Origin: SIAF01 sp046152955
GTDB taxonomy: Bacteria > Planctomycetota > Planctomycetia > Planctomycetales > Planctomycetaceae
Assembly: GCA_046152955.1 (NCBI GenBank)
Contig: JBJXGA010000320.1
Coordinates: 1 to 35,422 of the forward strand
Reading direction: 5' to 3'
DNA: 35,422 nt
The notes beneath the pieces are model-generated. The model was not told where the DNA came from. It worked only from the letters and a program-made list of their open reading frames with translations, and did no database searches. The stretch's first letter is position 1. The number at the start of each line of letters is the position of its first letter. Both the position numbers and the translations under genes were made by a program. Below are positions 23,768 through 31,752 of this stretch, in pieces.

Positions 23768-24916
23768 TCACTGAAAGCCGATGTTGCCATCGGCGTCGAA
23801 CATCAGTTCGCGGCGGTACTTGCGGTCGAGCCCGCGATTTCCCATAAACGCCTTTTCGTTGAGTTCGATTCCCAAACCCGGTTTGTCGGGAACCTCCAGC
23901 CAGCCGTCGGCGTACTTGAACGGCTCCAGAATCAATTCGCGGGAGGGGCCTTCATTGTCGGGGACGTATTCCAGGATCAGGAAATTGGGTGTGCTGACGG
24001 CGAAGTGCGCTGCGACCGCCGTCGAGACCGGTCCCATCGGATTGTGCGGGGCGACCGTCAGGTATTCGGCCTCGGCCATGGCGGCGATCTTCTTCCCTTC
24101 CAACAATCCTCCGCACAACAGGAGGTCCGGTTGCAAAATGTCGGCGGCGTTGGCCGCGATCAGATCGCGGAACTGGTACTTGGTCACCAGCATCTCCCCG
24201 GTCGCCAGCGGGATGTCGATTTTTTGCCGGAGCCGACCCATGGCGGCAATGTTCTCCGGACGGAGCGGTTCTTCATAGAACATGGGGCGAAAGGGCTTGA
24301 CCACTTCCGCCAGTTCCTGGGCGCGGATCGGCTCGAAGATCTGCGCGTGGGGATCGAGGGCGATGTCCACGTCCTCGCCAACGTAGCGCCGAATCGTCTC
24401 CATCCGCATCCGCGATTCCCGCAGCGCCTGTCCCCAGGGCATTTTCTGAAATTGGTAGGGCTGCGGACTGGTCTTGATGGCGGTGAACTTCTGGTGATGA
24501 ATCACATCCCGCAGGCCATCTTCGATCTCTTTGGGAGTGCGGCCTCCGCCGGCCCCGCGATATACCCGGACGCGATCGCGGCAGCGTCCCCCCAAAAGTT
24601 GATAGACCGGCACGCCGTAGGCTTTTCCCTTGAGATCCCATAGCGCGATTTCGATCCCGCTGATCGCCGCGTTGACCATCGATCCGCCGGGAAATCGCGA
24701 GCCGTTGTACATGATGCGGTACAAGTGCTCGATGCGGGTCGGATCCTGGCCGATGAGCCAGTCCTTAAAGTAGTGGACCACTTGATCGACGGCATGGTCG
24801 GGCCCGACACGGTACGCTTCTCCGATACCGTACAGGTGTTCGTCGGTCAGCACTTTGACAAACACGTGGTTCCCGGCCAAATTGACCGGGAAGGTGAGGA
24901 TGTCGATGATTTTCAT
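23768..24916 (-). CDS. Enolase-superfamily dehydratase, galactonate-dehydratase-like
   Basis: A 382-residue protein: capping domain (about 1-115) and barrel. Active-site candidates are Lys148 (AIKTS), Asp188 (DPH), the Glu of EEP (215-216), Glu241 (TGE) and His291 (APHNPMGP). The ligand order Asp-Glu-Glu with a C-terminal His is that of the D-galactonate/mannonate dehydratase-like groups, which dehydrate sugar acids in the cytoplasm. The exact sugar acid cannot be read from sequence. It differs from the other enolase enzyme of this window (10297), which has the KxK/K set of the MLE subgroup. It is the first gene of a pair with the exported amidohydrolase. Confidence 0.88.
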   Translation of the reverse strand: MKIIDILTFPVNLAGNHVFVKVLTDEHLYGIGEAYRVGPDHAVDQVVHYFKDWLIGQDPTRIEHLYRIMYNGSRFPGGSMVNAAISGIEIALWDLKGKAYGVPVYQLLGGRCRDRVRVYRGAGGGRTPKEIEDGLRDVIHHQKFTAIKTSPQPYQFQKMPWGQALRESRMRMETIRRYVGEDVDIALDPHAQIFEPIRAQELAEVVKPFRPMFYEEPLRPENIAAMGRLRQKIDIPLATGEMLVTKYQFRDLIAANAADILQPDLLLCGGLLEGKKIAAMAEAEYLTVAPHNPMGPVSTAVAAHFAVSTPNFLILEYVPDNEGPSRELILEPFKYADGWLEVPDKPGLGIELNEKAFMGNRGLDRKYRRELMFDADGNIGFQ

Positions 24917-24949
24917 GCGGCTTGTCCGTGATGGGGGGTGAGGGCCGGA

Positions 24950-26563
24950 TCAAAATCGGGGGGCGGTGACTGCCTCCGACTCTGGCGGCGGCGCCGCGAC
25001 CATCATCTCTCTGGTCAGGGCAGGGGCGGGAGGGATATAGGGACGCGACACGTCGATGATCCCGACGATCATGGCCCGCAGGTTGGCCACGATGCTGATC
25101 AGCGCCAGTCCTCCCAGGAGAATCAACGTCAGCCCCATGTCGGAGCGGGAATTTCCCAGATCGATGCTGGTCGAGATCGGGTCTGTGACAAAAAACGCCG
25201 GATTGGTCGATTGGGGCATGCGATTAAGGAAATACGCCAGGACATGTGGCGCGATCACGCCGGCCGCCAACAGCAGGATGGTCAATACCCGAGCATGCGC
25301 GGGGCGAAAGTCTCCCGACAGCATCCGGGCGACGCGTCCCAGCGCCGCTCCGAATCCCAAATAGATCACAATGTAGCACCAGACGGCGATCGCCGCATTC
25401 ACCGGCCCGGCATCCGAGGAACCCAACATCGCCGCGAGCCCAAACACCAGCAGCGCCAGTGCCGAAAGATGCCCGATGATGTACACCAGGCCGCGACTGC
25501 CGCCAGGGAGAAACGGCGCGGCCAAGACGCGAAAGGCTCCCAGTCGCTGGATATTTCGTCGCACGCGGCGCGAGAGAATTTCAGTCTCGGTGACGGCAAA
25601 CAGCCCGATCGCAAACCAATGCAGTCCCGACATGACGGCAAATACCTCCAGCATCGAGTCGAGCGCCGAGCCGGTGATGGCCGGCAGCCCCAGCACCCCG
25701 CCGAACGCGGCCATGGCTCCCATCCAGGCCATTCCCAGCCAGAAGATGCCCGCCGCCGCCAACCGAATTCCCGAACTGCGATTGTCGGAATCAAACGTGA
25801 GTTGCGACACGGCAATCTGCAGAGACAGGATGCAATAGGCGGTCAAGGTGGTCACCCAAATGCCAACAGCCCACCAGAAACCCGGTTCGTCAAACGCCAC
25901 GGCGAGAATCATGGGAACTTGTACGGCCATCGCAATTCCCATGGACATTGCCGCCACGAGCCCCCCCAGCACCGCAAGGGTCAAAAATGCCTGCGTGAAT
26001 TTCTGGTTGCCGAAAGTGCTCACCGAAAGCGACAATATGGACAGTGCCACGGACCAAAGCATCGAGCAGACCAGAATCAGCGCGATCGTCGGCACATCGA
26101 TTCCCTTCAGGAGGTTGGCGAAAGCCATGAAGGGAGTGATCGCCGAGTAATAAATGAACATCTGGACGATCGCACTGGTCAGTTTGCCCCACACGATCTG
26201 ACGTGGTTTGAGCGTGCTGATGCTGAGGACTTCCCAGGTTTGCATGTCCCGTTCGCCGAGCATGCTGCGAAACGCGCCGAACGGGACGACCAGAAATATC
26301 GCCACCGCCAGCACAACATAGTACGCCATAAAGAACCAGCCCCCCGTCGCCCGATACTCGACTCCGGCGCCGGAAAACAGCATGCCGAAGAGCGAGATCA
26401 TCCAGGAGGCAATCAACATCAAAAAGAACGTGGCCACAAACTGGCGGCTCTTGAGCGACTGTCGCGTTTCCTTGATGAGAATCGGATTGAGCCAGTCGCT
26501 GGCGCGCTCCAGAAACGAAAGCACAGGCCGCGGACGTTCGGCAGCAGGATCAGCAGTGGCCAT
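24950..26563 (-). CDS. ABC transporter permease (ABC-2 type, multi-span)
   Basis: A 537-residue integral membrane protein with about 12 hydrophobic segments. A cytoplasmic N-terminus leads to LIKETRQSLKSRQFV, a typical entry to ABC-2 permeases, then LMLIASWMISLFGMLF and FMAYYVVLAVAIFLVVPFGAFRSMLGERDMQTWEVLSISTL, where the ERDMQTWE stretch is the usual coupling-type region. Exporters of this class move unknown substrates. The ATG at 26563 is preceded at once by the heptad array, so its leader consists of repeats. It forms a set with the ATPase gene upstream (168-base gap) and probably the large exported/membrane protein before that. Confidence 0.88.
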   Translation of the reverse strand: MATADPAAERPRPVLSFLERASDWLNPILIKETRQSLKSRQFVATFFLMLIASWMISLFGMLFSGAGVEYRATGGWFFMAYYVVLAVAIFLVVPFGAFRSMLGERDMQTWEVLSISTLKPRQIVWGKLTSAIVQMFIYYSAITPFMAFANLLKGIDVPTIALILVCSMLWSVALSILSLSVSTFGNQKFTQAFLTLAVLGGLVAAMSMGIAMAVQVPMILAVAFDEPGFWWAVGIWVTTLTAYCILSLQIAVSQLTFDSDNRSSGIRLAAAGIFWLGMAWMGAMAAFGGVLGLPAITGSALDSMLEVFAVMSGLHWFAIGLFAVTETEILSRRVRRNIQRLGAFRVLAAPFLPGGSRGLVYIIGHLSALALLVFGLAAMLGSSDAGPVNAAIAVWCYIVIYLGFGAALGRVARMLSGDFRPAHARVLTILLLAAGVIAPHVLAYFLNRMPQSTNPAFFVTDPISTSIDLGNSRSDMGLTLILLGGLALISIVANLRAMIVGIIDVSRPYIPPAPALTREMMVAAPPPESEAVTAPRF

Positions 26564-26571
26564 GTGGGGGA

Positions 26572-26730
26572 GTTAGGAGTTAGGGGTTAGGGGTTAGGGG
26601 TTAGGAGTTAGGGGTTAGTGAATGGTGAATGGTGGATGGAGATAGGTGCCAGGGGCTAAAAACTAGCAGCTAGCCCCTAGCAGCTAGCCCCTAGTCCCTA
26701 GCCCCTAGTCCCTAGCCCCTGGTCCCTAGC
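26572..26730. repeat. 159-bp heptad array between ABC ATPase and permease genes
   Basis: 22 units of 7 bases follow one another in a single register, plus 5 bases. They begin with GTTAGGA and GTTAGGG (26572-26620), pass through AATGGTG, GATGGAG, ATAGGTG, CCAGGGG and CTAAAAA (26621-26662), and end with CTAGCAG, CTAGCCC, CTAGTCC and CTGGTCC (26663-26730). The register never slips although the unit sequence changes completely. The array begins 8 bases upstream of the permease ATG and abuts the ATPase stop codon (26731-26733). The first part is G-rich on plus, the last part G-rich on minus. Confidence 0.95.
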
Positions 26731-27768
26731 TCACTGCATAATGCCTTCCGTGATCGCCATGAATGCGTCTTCCAGGTTGTCGGTTTTGCCAGAGAATTCG
26801 ATCACTTCGGCCCCTTGGTCGATGAGGTGTTTCAGCAGGGAGGCGCGTTGCGGGTCGTCTCCCGTGAATTGAAACGTAATCGTTTGGCCGACGGTGCTGA
26901 CGGAGGCCACCAGCGGTTGCTCCTGCAGTTTTTGTTCCAGCAGTTCAGCGTTGCGCAGCACCCGCAATCCGAGCGTCGCCGCTCCTCGGCCGCGCCGTCC
27001 CTTCAGGGCGTCCATGATCTCCTGGACCGTCCCGCACGCCAGAATCTTTCCGGCTTCGATGATCGCTGCGGAATCGCAGATTTCGGACAGTTCGGTCAGA
27101 ATGTGCGAGCTGATCAGAATCGTCTTTTTCAATTCGATCGCCAGCAGGTGGATCAATTCGCGGAGTTCGACGCGGGCGCGCGGGTCGAGTCCGGCCGCCG
27201 GTTCATCGAGGATCAGGACGCGCGGGTCGTGGATCAGCGTTCGGCCCAGCCCCAGTCGCTGCGAGAGTCCTTTGGAAAGCGTGTCGATCGGCTTGTCGGC
27301 CAGGCGGTGCATTTCGGTAAACGTCAACACGCGGTCGACCGCGTCCCGCCGCGCGGCTCCACGAAAGCCATAGGCCCGCGCGTAAAAGTCGAGATACTCG
27401 ACGACGTTGACATTGGGATAGCGTCCGAAGGAGTCGGGCATGAATCCCAGAATGCGGCGGACTTTGTCCGGATCGTCCACAACCGAATACTCTTCGACAA
27501 AGGCGTCGCCCGCGGTGGGGAGGTCGAGCGTCGCCAGAATCCGCATGGCGGTGGTCTTGCCGGCTCCGTTGGGGCCGATGAAACCGACAACCTGCCCCGG
27601 ATAGGCCTTGAAGGAGACGTTGTTCACCGCCTTCAATCGGCCGAAAAAACGGTGCAAATTCCGAAACTCGAAGACCGGGGGCGTATCGGTCGGTCGTTCG
27701 CCGGAGAGGGGAGCGGTCGATGCGGTGGCGCTGTGGGTCGCTGCGGACATCGGAGCGGAGATCGTCAC
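26731..27768 (-). CDS. ABC transporter ATP-binding protein
   Basis: A 345-residue ATPase. Walker A is GPNGAGKTT (Lys71), the signature LSKGLSQRLGLGR starts at 164, and Walker B with catalytic Glu is VLILDEP (Asp188-Glu189), followed by AAGLDP. This is the CcmA/NatA-like exporter class. The C-terminal extension (about 260-345) resembles the regulatory tail of ABC-2 ATPases. A poorly conserved Ser/Thr/Ala-rich leader of about 30 residues precedes the domain, so an internal start such as ATG at codon 7 is possible. It lies 53 bases after the large membrane-protein gene and before the permease gene. Confidence 0.93.
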   Translation of the reverse strand: MTISAPMSAATHSATASTAPLSGERPTDTPPVFEFRNLHRFFGRLKAVNNVSFKAYPGQVVGFIGPNGAGKTTAMRILATLDLPTAGDAFVEEYSVVDDPDKVRRILGFMPDSFGRYPNVNVVEYLDFYARAYGFRGAARRDAVDRVLTFTEMHRLADKPIDTLSKGLSQRLGLGRTLIHDPRVLILDEPAAGLDPRARVELRELIHLLAIELKKTILISSHILTELSEICDSAAIIEAGKILACGTVQEIMDALKGRRGRGAATLGLRVLRNAELLEQKLQEQPLVASVSTVGQTITFQFTGDDPQRASLLKHLIDQGAEVIEFSGKTDNLEDAFMAITEGIMQ

Positions 27769-27821
27769 GGGGTGCGGGATGAAACGGCTGCGAGTTGTTG
27801 CCAGTCAGGATCTGAAACGTC

Positions 27822-30041
27822 TCAGTAGAAACCCAGGAGCGCGTGGACCCCGGCCTTGGGGATTGTGGAATCGACTCCCAGCTCGATTCCCGGATTCTCC
27901 GAAAACGTCGCCAAGTACGAACGGGGGGCCAGGCCCATGCTGTCCGGTTCGTTTGTGGGGCGTGTCAGGCGATACAATCCCTGCTCCAGAACGCTCTGCG
28001 AAAACGTGAGCGAGGGCCCCAGGTTCATTCCACCGTACCATCCCCTGGACATGGCGCGCCGTGACCGTTGATTGAAGGGATCGTCCAGCGTGTTGGACTC
28101 AATGCCGGCAGGCGCTTCCAGTTTGTATGTCGCCAGAGGTTCGGCCAGCAGCTTGCGGTCGTCGTCGGTGGCCGGATGCAGCGGCGTGGCCTCGCCTGGT
28201 TTTAAGTGTTGTGCGGCGAAAAATTTTTGGGGCTCCGCGCCCCGAACCACCAGGGCCTCGATCTCCCAGGGGAAGTCATTGACCGCTTCCATGATGTCTC
28301 CCGCGGCGTTCGTTTTGAACCGGACGCCGCGCGTTTCATTTCGGCACGCCACCGTCTCGAACTGGGCAGGGGTCCGCGATCGCAGCCAACCGCTGGCAAG
28401 ATGTTGCGTGGTTCCCCATTCGGTCGTTCCCGACTCCAGCGCGGTGTCTTCAGACCAGATCGGAAACACAGCCGTCTCCGGCGAGAATCGCAAGCCGGAC
28501 GAGGGAGCCATTCCGGCATACATCGAAATCCGGCTGAACGACACGGCCCGCTCGGCACGCTGATCGAGCAGTGTCATGGTCCTCAAACGAGACTGGACCG
28601 AGAAGCCATCGGCGATCATGGCATAGCCAAACAGCGTACAGCTTGTGAGAAAGGCGATCGCCGGAATCGTAACCACCAGCAGGTAGAGCTGCCGACGGCG
28701 CCATACCACAAAATAGTTGACCGGTCCGATCAGAATGGAAAAGACGGTGATCAGGAAGACGAACGACATCACCGGAACCGCCCCGACCCCTGGAATCAGG
28801 AAGCTGAAGTAATCGGGATGCCGCTGGCGACTGGAGATGCCGTGCCGCGCCGTCCAATTGACCCGACTCGACCATTGCGCCGAACTCATCCACCAGGCCC
28901 AATCGATCGGCGCCCCTGGAAACGGATTTTCGGGAAAGGCGAAGACGCGCCCGGCCATCAATGGGGTCTGGCTAAACGCAGTGGGAACCGCACCCCAGAG
29001 CGTCTTATTGGCCAGTCCCAGGGCCTCGGCCGGGTTGACGGCCCCCTGCGCTTGAGCCGCAGTTCCCTGGGTCGAGACCACAAAGTTCCCGGTTCCATTC
29101 GGATCCTGCACGATCGAAACGGGATGCTGCAAGGCGGGGTCCGCAGGCTTCCAGACCGGGGGTGACGCGGCGCGCCGGTCCAATTGCAATACCCGCGCCA
29201 ATTCCTGCGATTGTTCCGCCGGACCGCCGACCTCGGTCACCAGGAGCGTTCCCCCCGCTTCAGTCCAGCGCACCAGCGCTTCCGAAACCGGCGCGGACAA
29301 CCTGGTCAATGTCGAGAGGGGCACGGCGATGACATCCACCGCGGAATAATCGACCCAGGACTCAGGGAGCATCGTCGGCGAAACGACCTGGTATTCATTG
29401 CTGCGAACGCCGCTCACCAGGCGGCCGCCGATGTAAAACGAGTTGTTGTTGGACGATGCCCCCCCCGTCAAAGACCGGACCGCTTCTTCGTATTTAGTGC
29501 AGTCGATCGAACCGGCGGAGGGATGGATCACCAAGAGCGACGGCCGATCGGTGGAGGCAAAACTCACCTCCGGAAGCGTCACGGTTTGCGTCAGTTGCTC
29601 CAGTCGTCGGCCGTTCTCGAACAGCCGCAGTTCCCCCTGCGTCGCGGTCGACGCCATGGGAATCGACAGCGTGAGCTCCTGCGTCGCCCCCTGATCGACG
29701 ATCGTCCGGCGAACCACCGTCGGGAGATTCGACCCGTCGTCCGCGGCCACACCGACGAAGCGAAACTCCAGCTCGCGCGGCTGGATCAAATTCGTAACCC
29801 GGATGCGAATCGGGTAGTAACCTCCATGCACCCCGCCGGTCCAGCGCGAGTCGACCGTCAAGCGCAGATCGTGGGCACCGCGCGTCGTTTCGTTGCCGGC
29901 GGCCAGCGCGCCACGCGTGCCAACCAGAGCCGTCAGGCAGACCATCCACAGCGCGATCAGGCCGCCCCACCGCATCCCAGACGGAATGCTTCTCTCCCAA
30001 CGCCGAGCTGGCACACGAATGGCTCCAAGTCTTCGAATCAT
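27822..30041 (-). CDS. Large exported/membrane protein of the ABC locus
   Basis: About 739 residues from the ATG at 30041 (MIRRLGAIRV). A hydrophobic signal or anchor lies at about 27-48, followed by a beta-rich exported region (HDLRLTVDSRWTGGVHGGYYPIRIRVTN), a Rossmann-like part around RPSLLVIHPSAGSIDC and VDVIAVPLSTLTRL that resembles the glutamine-amidotransferase-like domains of such proteins, and two spans near FLIPGVGAVPVMSFVFLITVFSILIGPVNYFVVWRRRQLYLLVVTIPAIAFL, then a soluble C-terminal domain. I do not recognise a named family. Its place upstream of the ATPase and permease genes suggests an accessory part of the exporter (inference). Start is uncertain within about 45 bases. Confidence 0.75.
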   Translation of the reverse strand: MIRRLGAIRVPARRWERSIPSGMRWGGLIALWMVCLTALVGTRGALAAGNETTRGAHDLRLTVDSRWTGGVHGGYYPIRIRVTNLIQPRELEFRFVGVAADDGSNLPTVVRRTIVDQGATQELTLSIPMASTATQGELRLFENGRRLEQLTQTVTLPEVSFASTDRPSLLVIHPSAGSIDCTKYEEAVRSLTGGASSNNNSFYIGGRLVSGVRSNEYQVVSPTMLPESWVDYSAVDVIAVPLSTLTRLSAPVSEALVRWTEAGGTLLVTEVGGPAEQSQELARVLQLDRRAASPPVWKPADPALQHPVSIVQDPNGTGNFVVSTQGTAAQAQGAVNPAEALGLANKTLWGAVPTAFSQTPLMAGRVFAFPENPFPGAPIDWAWWMSSAQWSSRVNWTARHGISSRQRHPDYFSFLIPGVGAVPVMSFVFLITVFSILIGPVNYFVVWRRRQLYLLVVTIPAIAFLTSCTLFGYAMIADGFSVQSRLRTMTLLDQRAERAVSFSRISMYAGMAPSSGLRFSPETAVFPIWSEDTALESGTTEWGTTQHLASGWLRSRTPAQFETVACRNETRGVRFKTNAAGDIMEAVNDFPWEIEALVVRGAEPQKFFAAQHLKPGEATPLHPATDDDRKLLAEPLATYKLEAPAGIESNTLDDPFNQRSRRAMSRGWYGGMNLGPSLTFSQSVLEQGLYRLTRPTNEPDSMGLAPRSYLATFSENPGIELGVDSTIPKAGVHALLGFY

Positions 30042-30130
30042 GGCTGGCACTGGGTCAGAGAGTGCGATGGATCGGGATGCGCACATTGTAACGGTTCAAG
30101 CGGCAGTTGCCACGTCTGTACCTCGTTCTT

Positions 30131-30151
30131 CAGGACTCAGGACTCAGGACT
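30131..30151. repeat. Three tandem CAGGACT units
   Basis: CAGGACT occurs at 30131-30137, 30138-30144 and 30145-30151. It lies in the intergenic stretch between the divergent large membrane protein and the DEAD-box helicase. The period is again 7 bases, as in the arrays at 16642 and 26572, with a different unit sequence. Confidence 0.85.
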
Positions 30152-30254
30152 GAAATCTCGCGATTCGCTCCGGTCCATGCGTCGGACGCCTCGACTGGAA
30201 CCGCGGCCGTGTTCGACCTGGCCACCCAGGTCATTCGCCGGAATCGTCCGGGGA

Positions 30255-30283
30255 TTGACAAAAATCAGCGACTTCCATATACT
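30255..30283 (+). promoter_or_regulatory. Sigma70-type promoter of the DEAD-box helicase
   Basis: TTGACA (30255-30260) and TATACT (30278-30283) with a 17-base spacer. This is the best promoter in the window. Transcription should start near 30290, leaving a leader of about 44 bases that contains an ATCAA/TTGAT inverted repeat near 30295-30312. Confidence 0.8.
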
Positions 30284-30333
30284 TTTGAACATACATCAAT
30301 CTGAAGGTTGATTCTGATCCAGTGGTGGATCGC

Positions 30334-31647
30334 ATGAAGCCGGACATCATGGCCGGCGCCCAAGTTGTCAGTCAGGAGATTCTTTACTTGCATCACGTGG
30401 AACATGAACCCGTCACCGGGTTCGAAAGCCTGGGGCTCGCCCCCGCCTCTCTCGCCGCCCTCGAAAACGTTCAGTACCAAACTCCCAGCCCCATCCAGTC
30501 AGCATTCATTCCGGTCGCGGTCACCGGGCAGGACTGCATCGGTCAGGCGCGCACCGGCACGGGAAAGACCTGTGCCTTTGTGCTCCCGATTCTGGAGCGG
30601 ATCGATGCCGACCAACCTCTCGTCCAGGCGCTGGTGTTGACTCCCACTCGCGAGCTCAGCGAGCAGGTGGCGGCCGAATGCCGGCGTTTGTCTTACACGC
30701 GCCCGGTCAAAACCGTCTGCTGCGTTGGGGGCAAACAGATTCGCCGCCAGATCGACGCCCTCAAACAGGGCTCGCAAATCGTGATCGGCACCCCCGGCCG
30801 CGTCCTCGATCTGATGAGCCGCAAACTGCTCTCGTTCGAAAACGTGCGGGTCGTCGTCCTGGATGAAGCCGATCGGATGCTGGACATCGGTTTTCGGCCC
30901 GACATCGAGAAAATTCTGCGGCGGGTTCCGACCGAGCGGCAAACGCTGCTGCTCTCCGCCACGCTCCCCGGTCCGGTCGAACGGCTGGCGCAGCGCTACA
31001 TGCGCAGCCCGGTCCGCATTGATGTTTCCGCCAACGACGTGGTGGTGGACACCGTCGAGCAGTATTACGTTTCGGTCGAACAGGACCGTAAACTCTCCAC
31101 CCTGGCGATGCTCCTGTATCACGAGCGTCCGCGCCAGGCGATCGTCTTTTGCCGCACCAAACGCGGGGTCGACTCGCTGCACCGCAAGCTGTCGCGGCGA
31201 CTTCCGGACGTGTCGGTGATTCATGGTGACCTGCAGCAGTCGGCGCGCGATCGAGCCATGCAGCAGTTTCGCGACGGCACAACCCGATTGCTGATCGCCA
31301 CCGACGTGGTGGGGCGCGGAATCGACGTGAGCGGTATTTCGCACATCATCAATTACGATGTCCCCGAGTACTGCGACGACTACGTGCATCGCATCGGACG
31401 GACGGGACGCCTCTCGGGCGAAAAGGGCTTTGCCTTTACGTTCGTCAGTCGTGACGAGGGGCCACAACTCACGAACATCGAGATGCGGATCAATCGGCTG
31501 CTCCCCAAATACGTCCTGCCCGGGAGCGAACCGGAACCAGCCCCTCCGCAATTCGCGACCCCCGGCTCGGTCGAGACCCCGGACTTCCCCCTGGAACCCG
31601 CCCTGGTCGAAGAAGAAGAGGAATGGGTCGCCGTCGGCGTTTGGTAG
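30334..31647 (+). CDS. DEAD-box ATP-dependent RNA helicase
   Basis: A 437-residue helicase with two RecA-like domains. All motifs are present in order: F and Q motif (FESLGL, then YQTPSPIQSAFIP), motif I ARTGTGKT, Ia PTRELSEQ, GG, TPGR, II VLDEADRMLD, III SATLP, IV IVFCRTKRG, V TDVVGRGIDV, VI HRIGRTGR. The C-terminal tail is short and acidic with Pro (about 400-437), without the basic extension of CsdA or DbpA-type proteins, closest in layout to RhlE. It remodels RNA, for instance in ribosome assembly, decay or cold growth; which is unknown. ATG 30334 is preferred to a GTG at 30322. It has its own promoter and terminator, hence monocistronic. Confidence 0.94.
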   Translation: MKPDIMAGAQVVSQEILYLHHVEHEPVTGFESLGLAPASLAALENVQYQTPSPIQSAFIPVAVTGQDCIGQARTGTGKTCAFVLPILERIDADQPLVQALVLTPTRELSEQVAAECRRLSYTRPVKTVCCVGGKQIRRQIDALKQGSQIVIGTPGRVLDLMSRKLLSFENVRVVVLDEADRMLDIGFRPDIEKILRRVPTERQTLLLSATLPGPVERLAQRYMRSPVRIDVSANDVVVDTVEQYYVSVEQDRKLSTLAMLLYHERPRQAIVFCRTKRGVDSLHRKLSRRLPDVSVIHGDLQQSARDRAMQQFRDGTTRLLIATDVVGRGIDVSGISHIINYDVPEYCDDYVHRIGRTGRLSGEKGFAFTFVSRDEGPQLTNIEMRINRLLPKYVLPGSEPEPAPPQFATPGSVETPDFPLEPALVEEEEEWVAVGVW

Positions 31648-31657
31648 ACTTTGGAGT

Positions 31658-31679
31658 GCGGAAATTCATTTCCGCTTTT
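31658..31679 (+). terminator. Rho-independent terminator of the DEAD-box gene
   Basis: GCGGAAA (31658-31664), loop TTCA, TTTCCGC (31669-31675), then TTTT. It lies 11 bases past the stop codon. The stem is perfect over 7 bp. Confidence 0.75.
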
Positions 31680-31752
31680 CGTTGTTCCTGATGCAGCGTC
31701 TGGGACAAACCACTCGCCGCGTCACACGCTATGAGCTGGCAGGCGACTCGGC

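Noticed and set aside
24938..26590. 550-codon plus-strand open frame opposite the ABC permease
   Set aside because: The composition is extreme (His/Arg/Gln-rich, no hydrophobic core), while the minus strand encodes a clear multi-span permease.
26572..26730. Telomere-like or CRISPR-like repeat
   Set aside because: TTAGGGG resembles telomere repeats only in part of the array; it is internal to an operon-like gene set and has no spacers.
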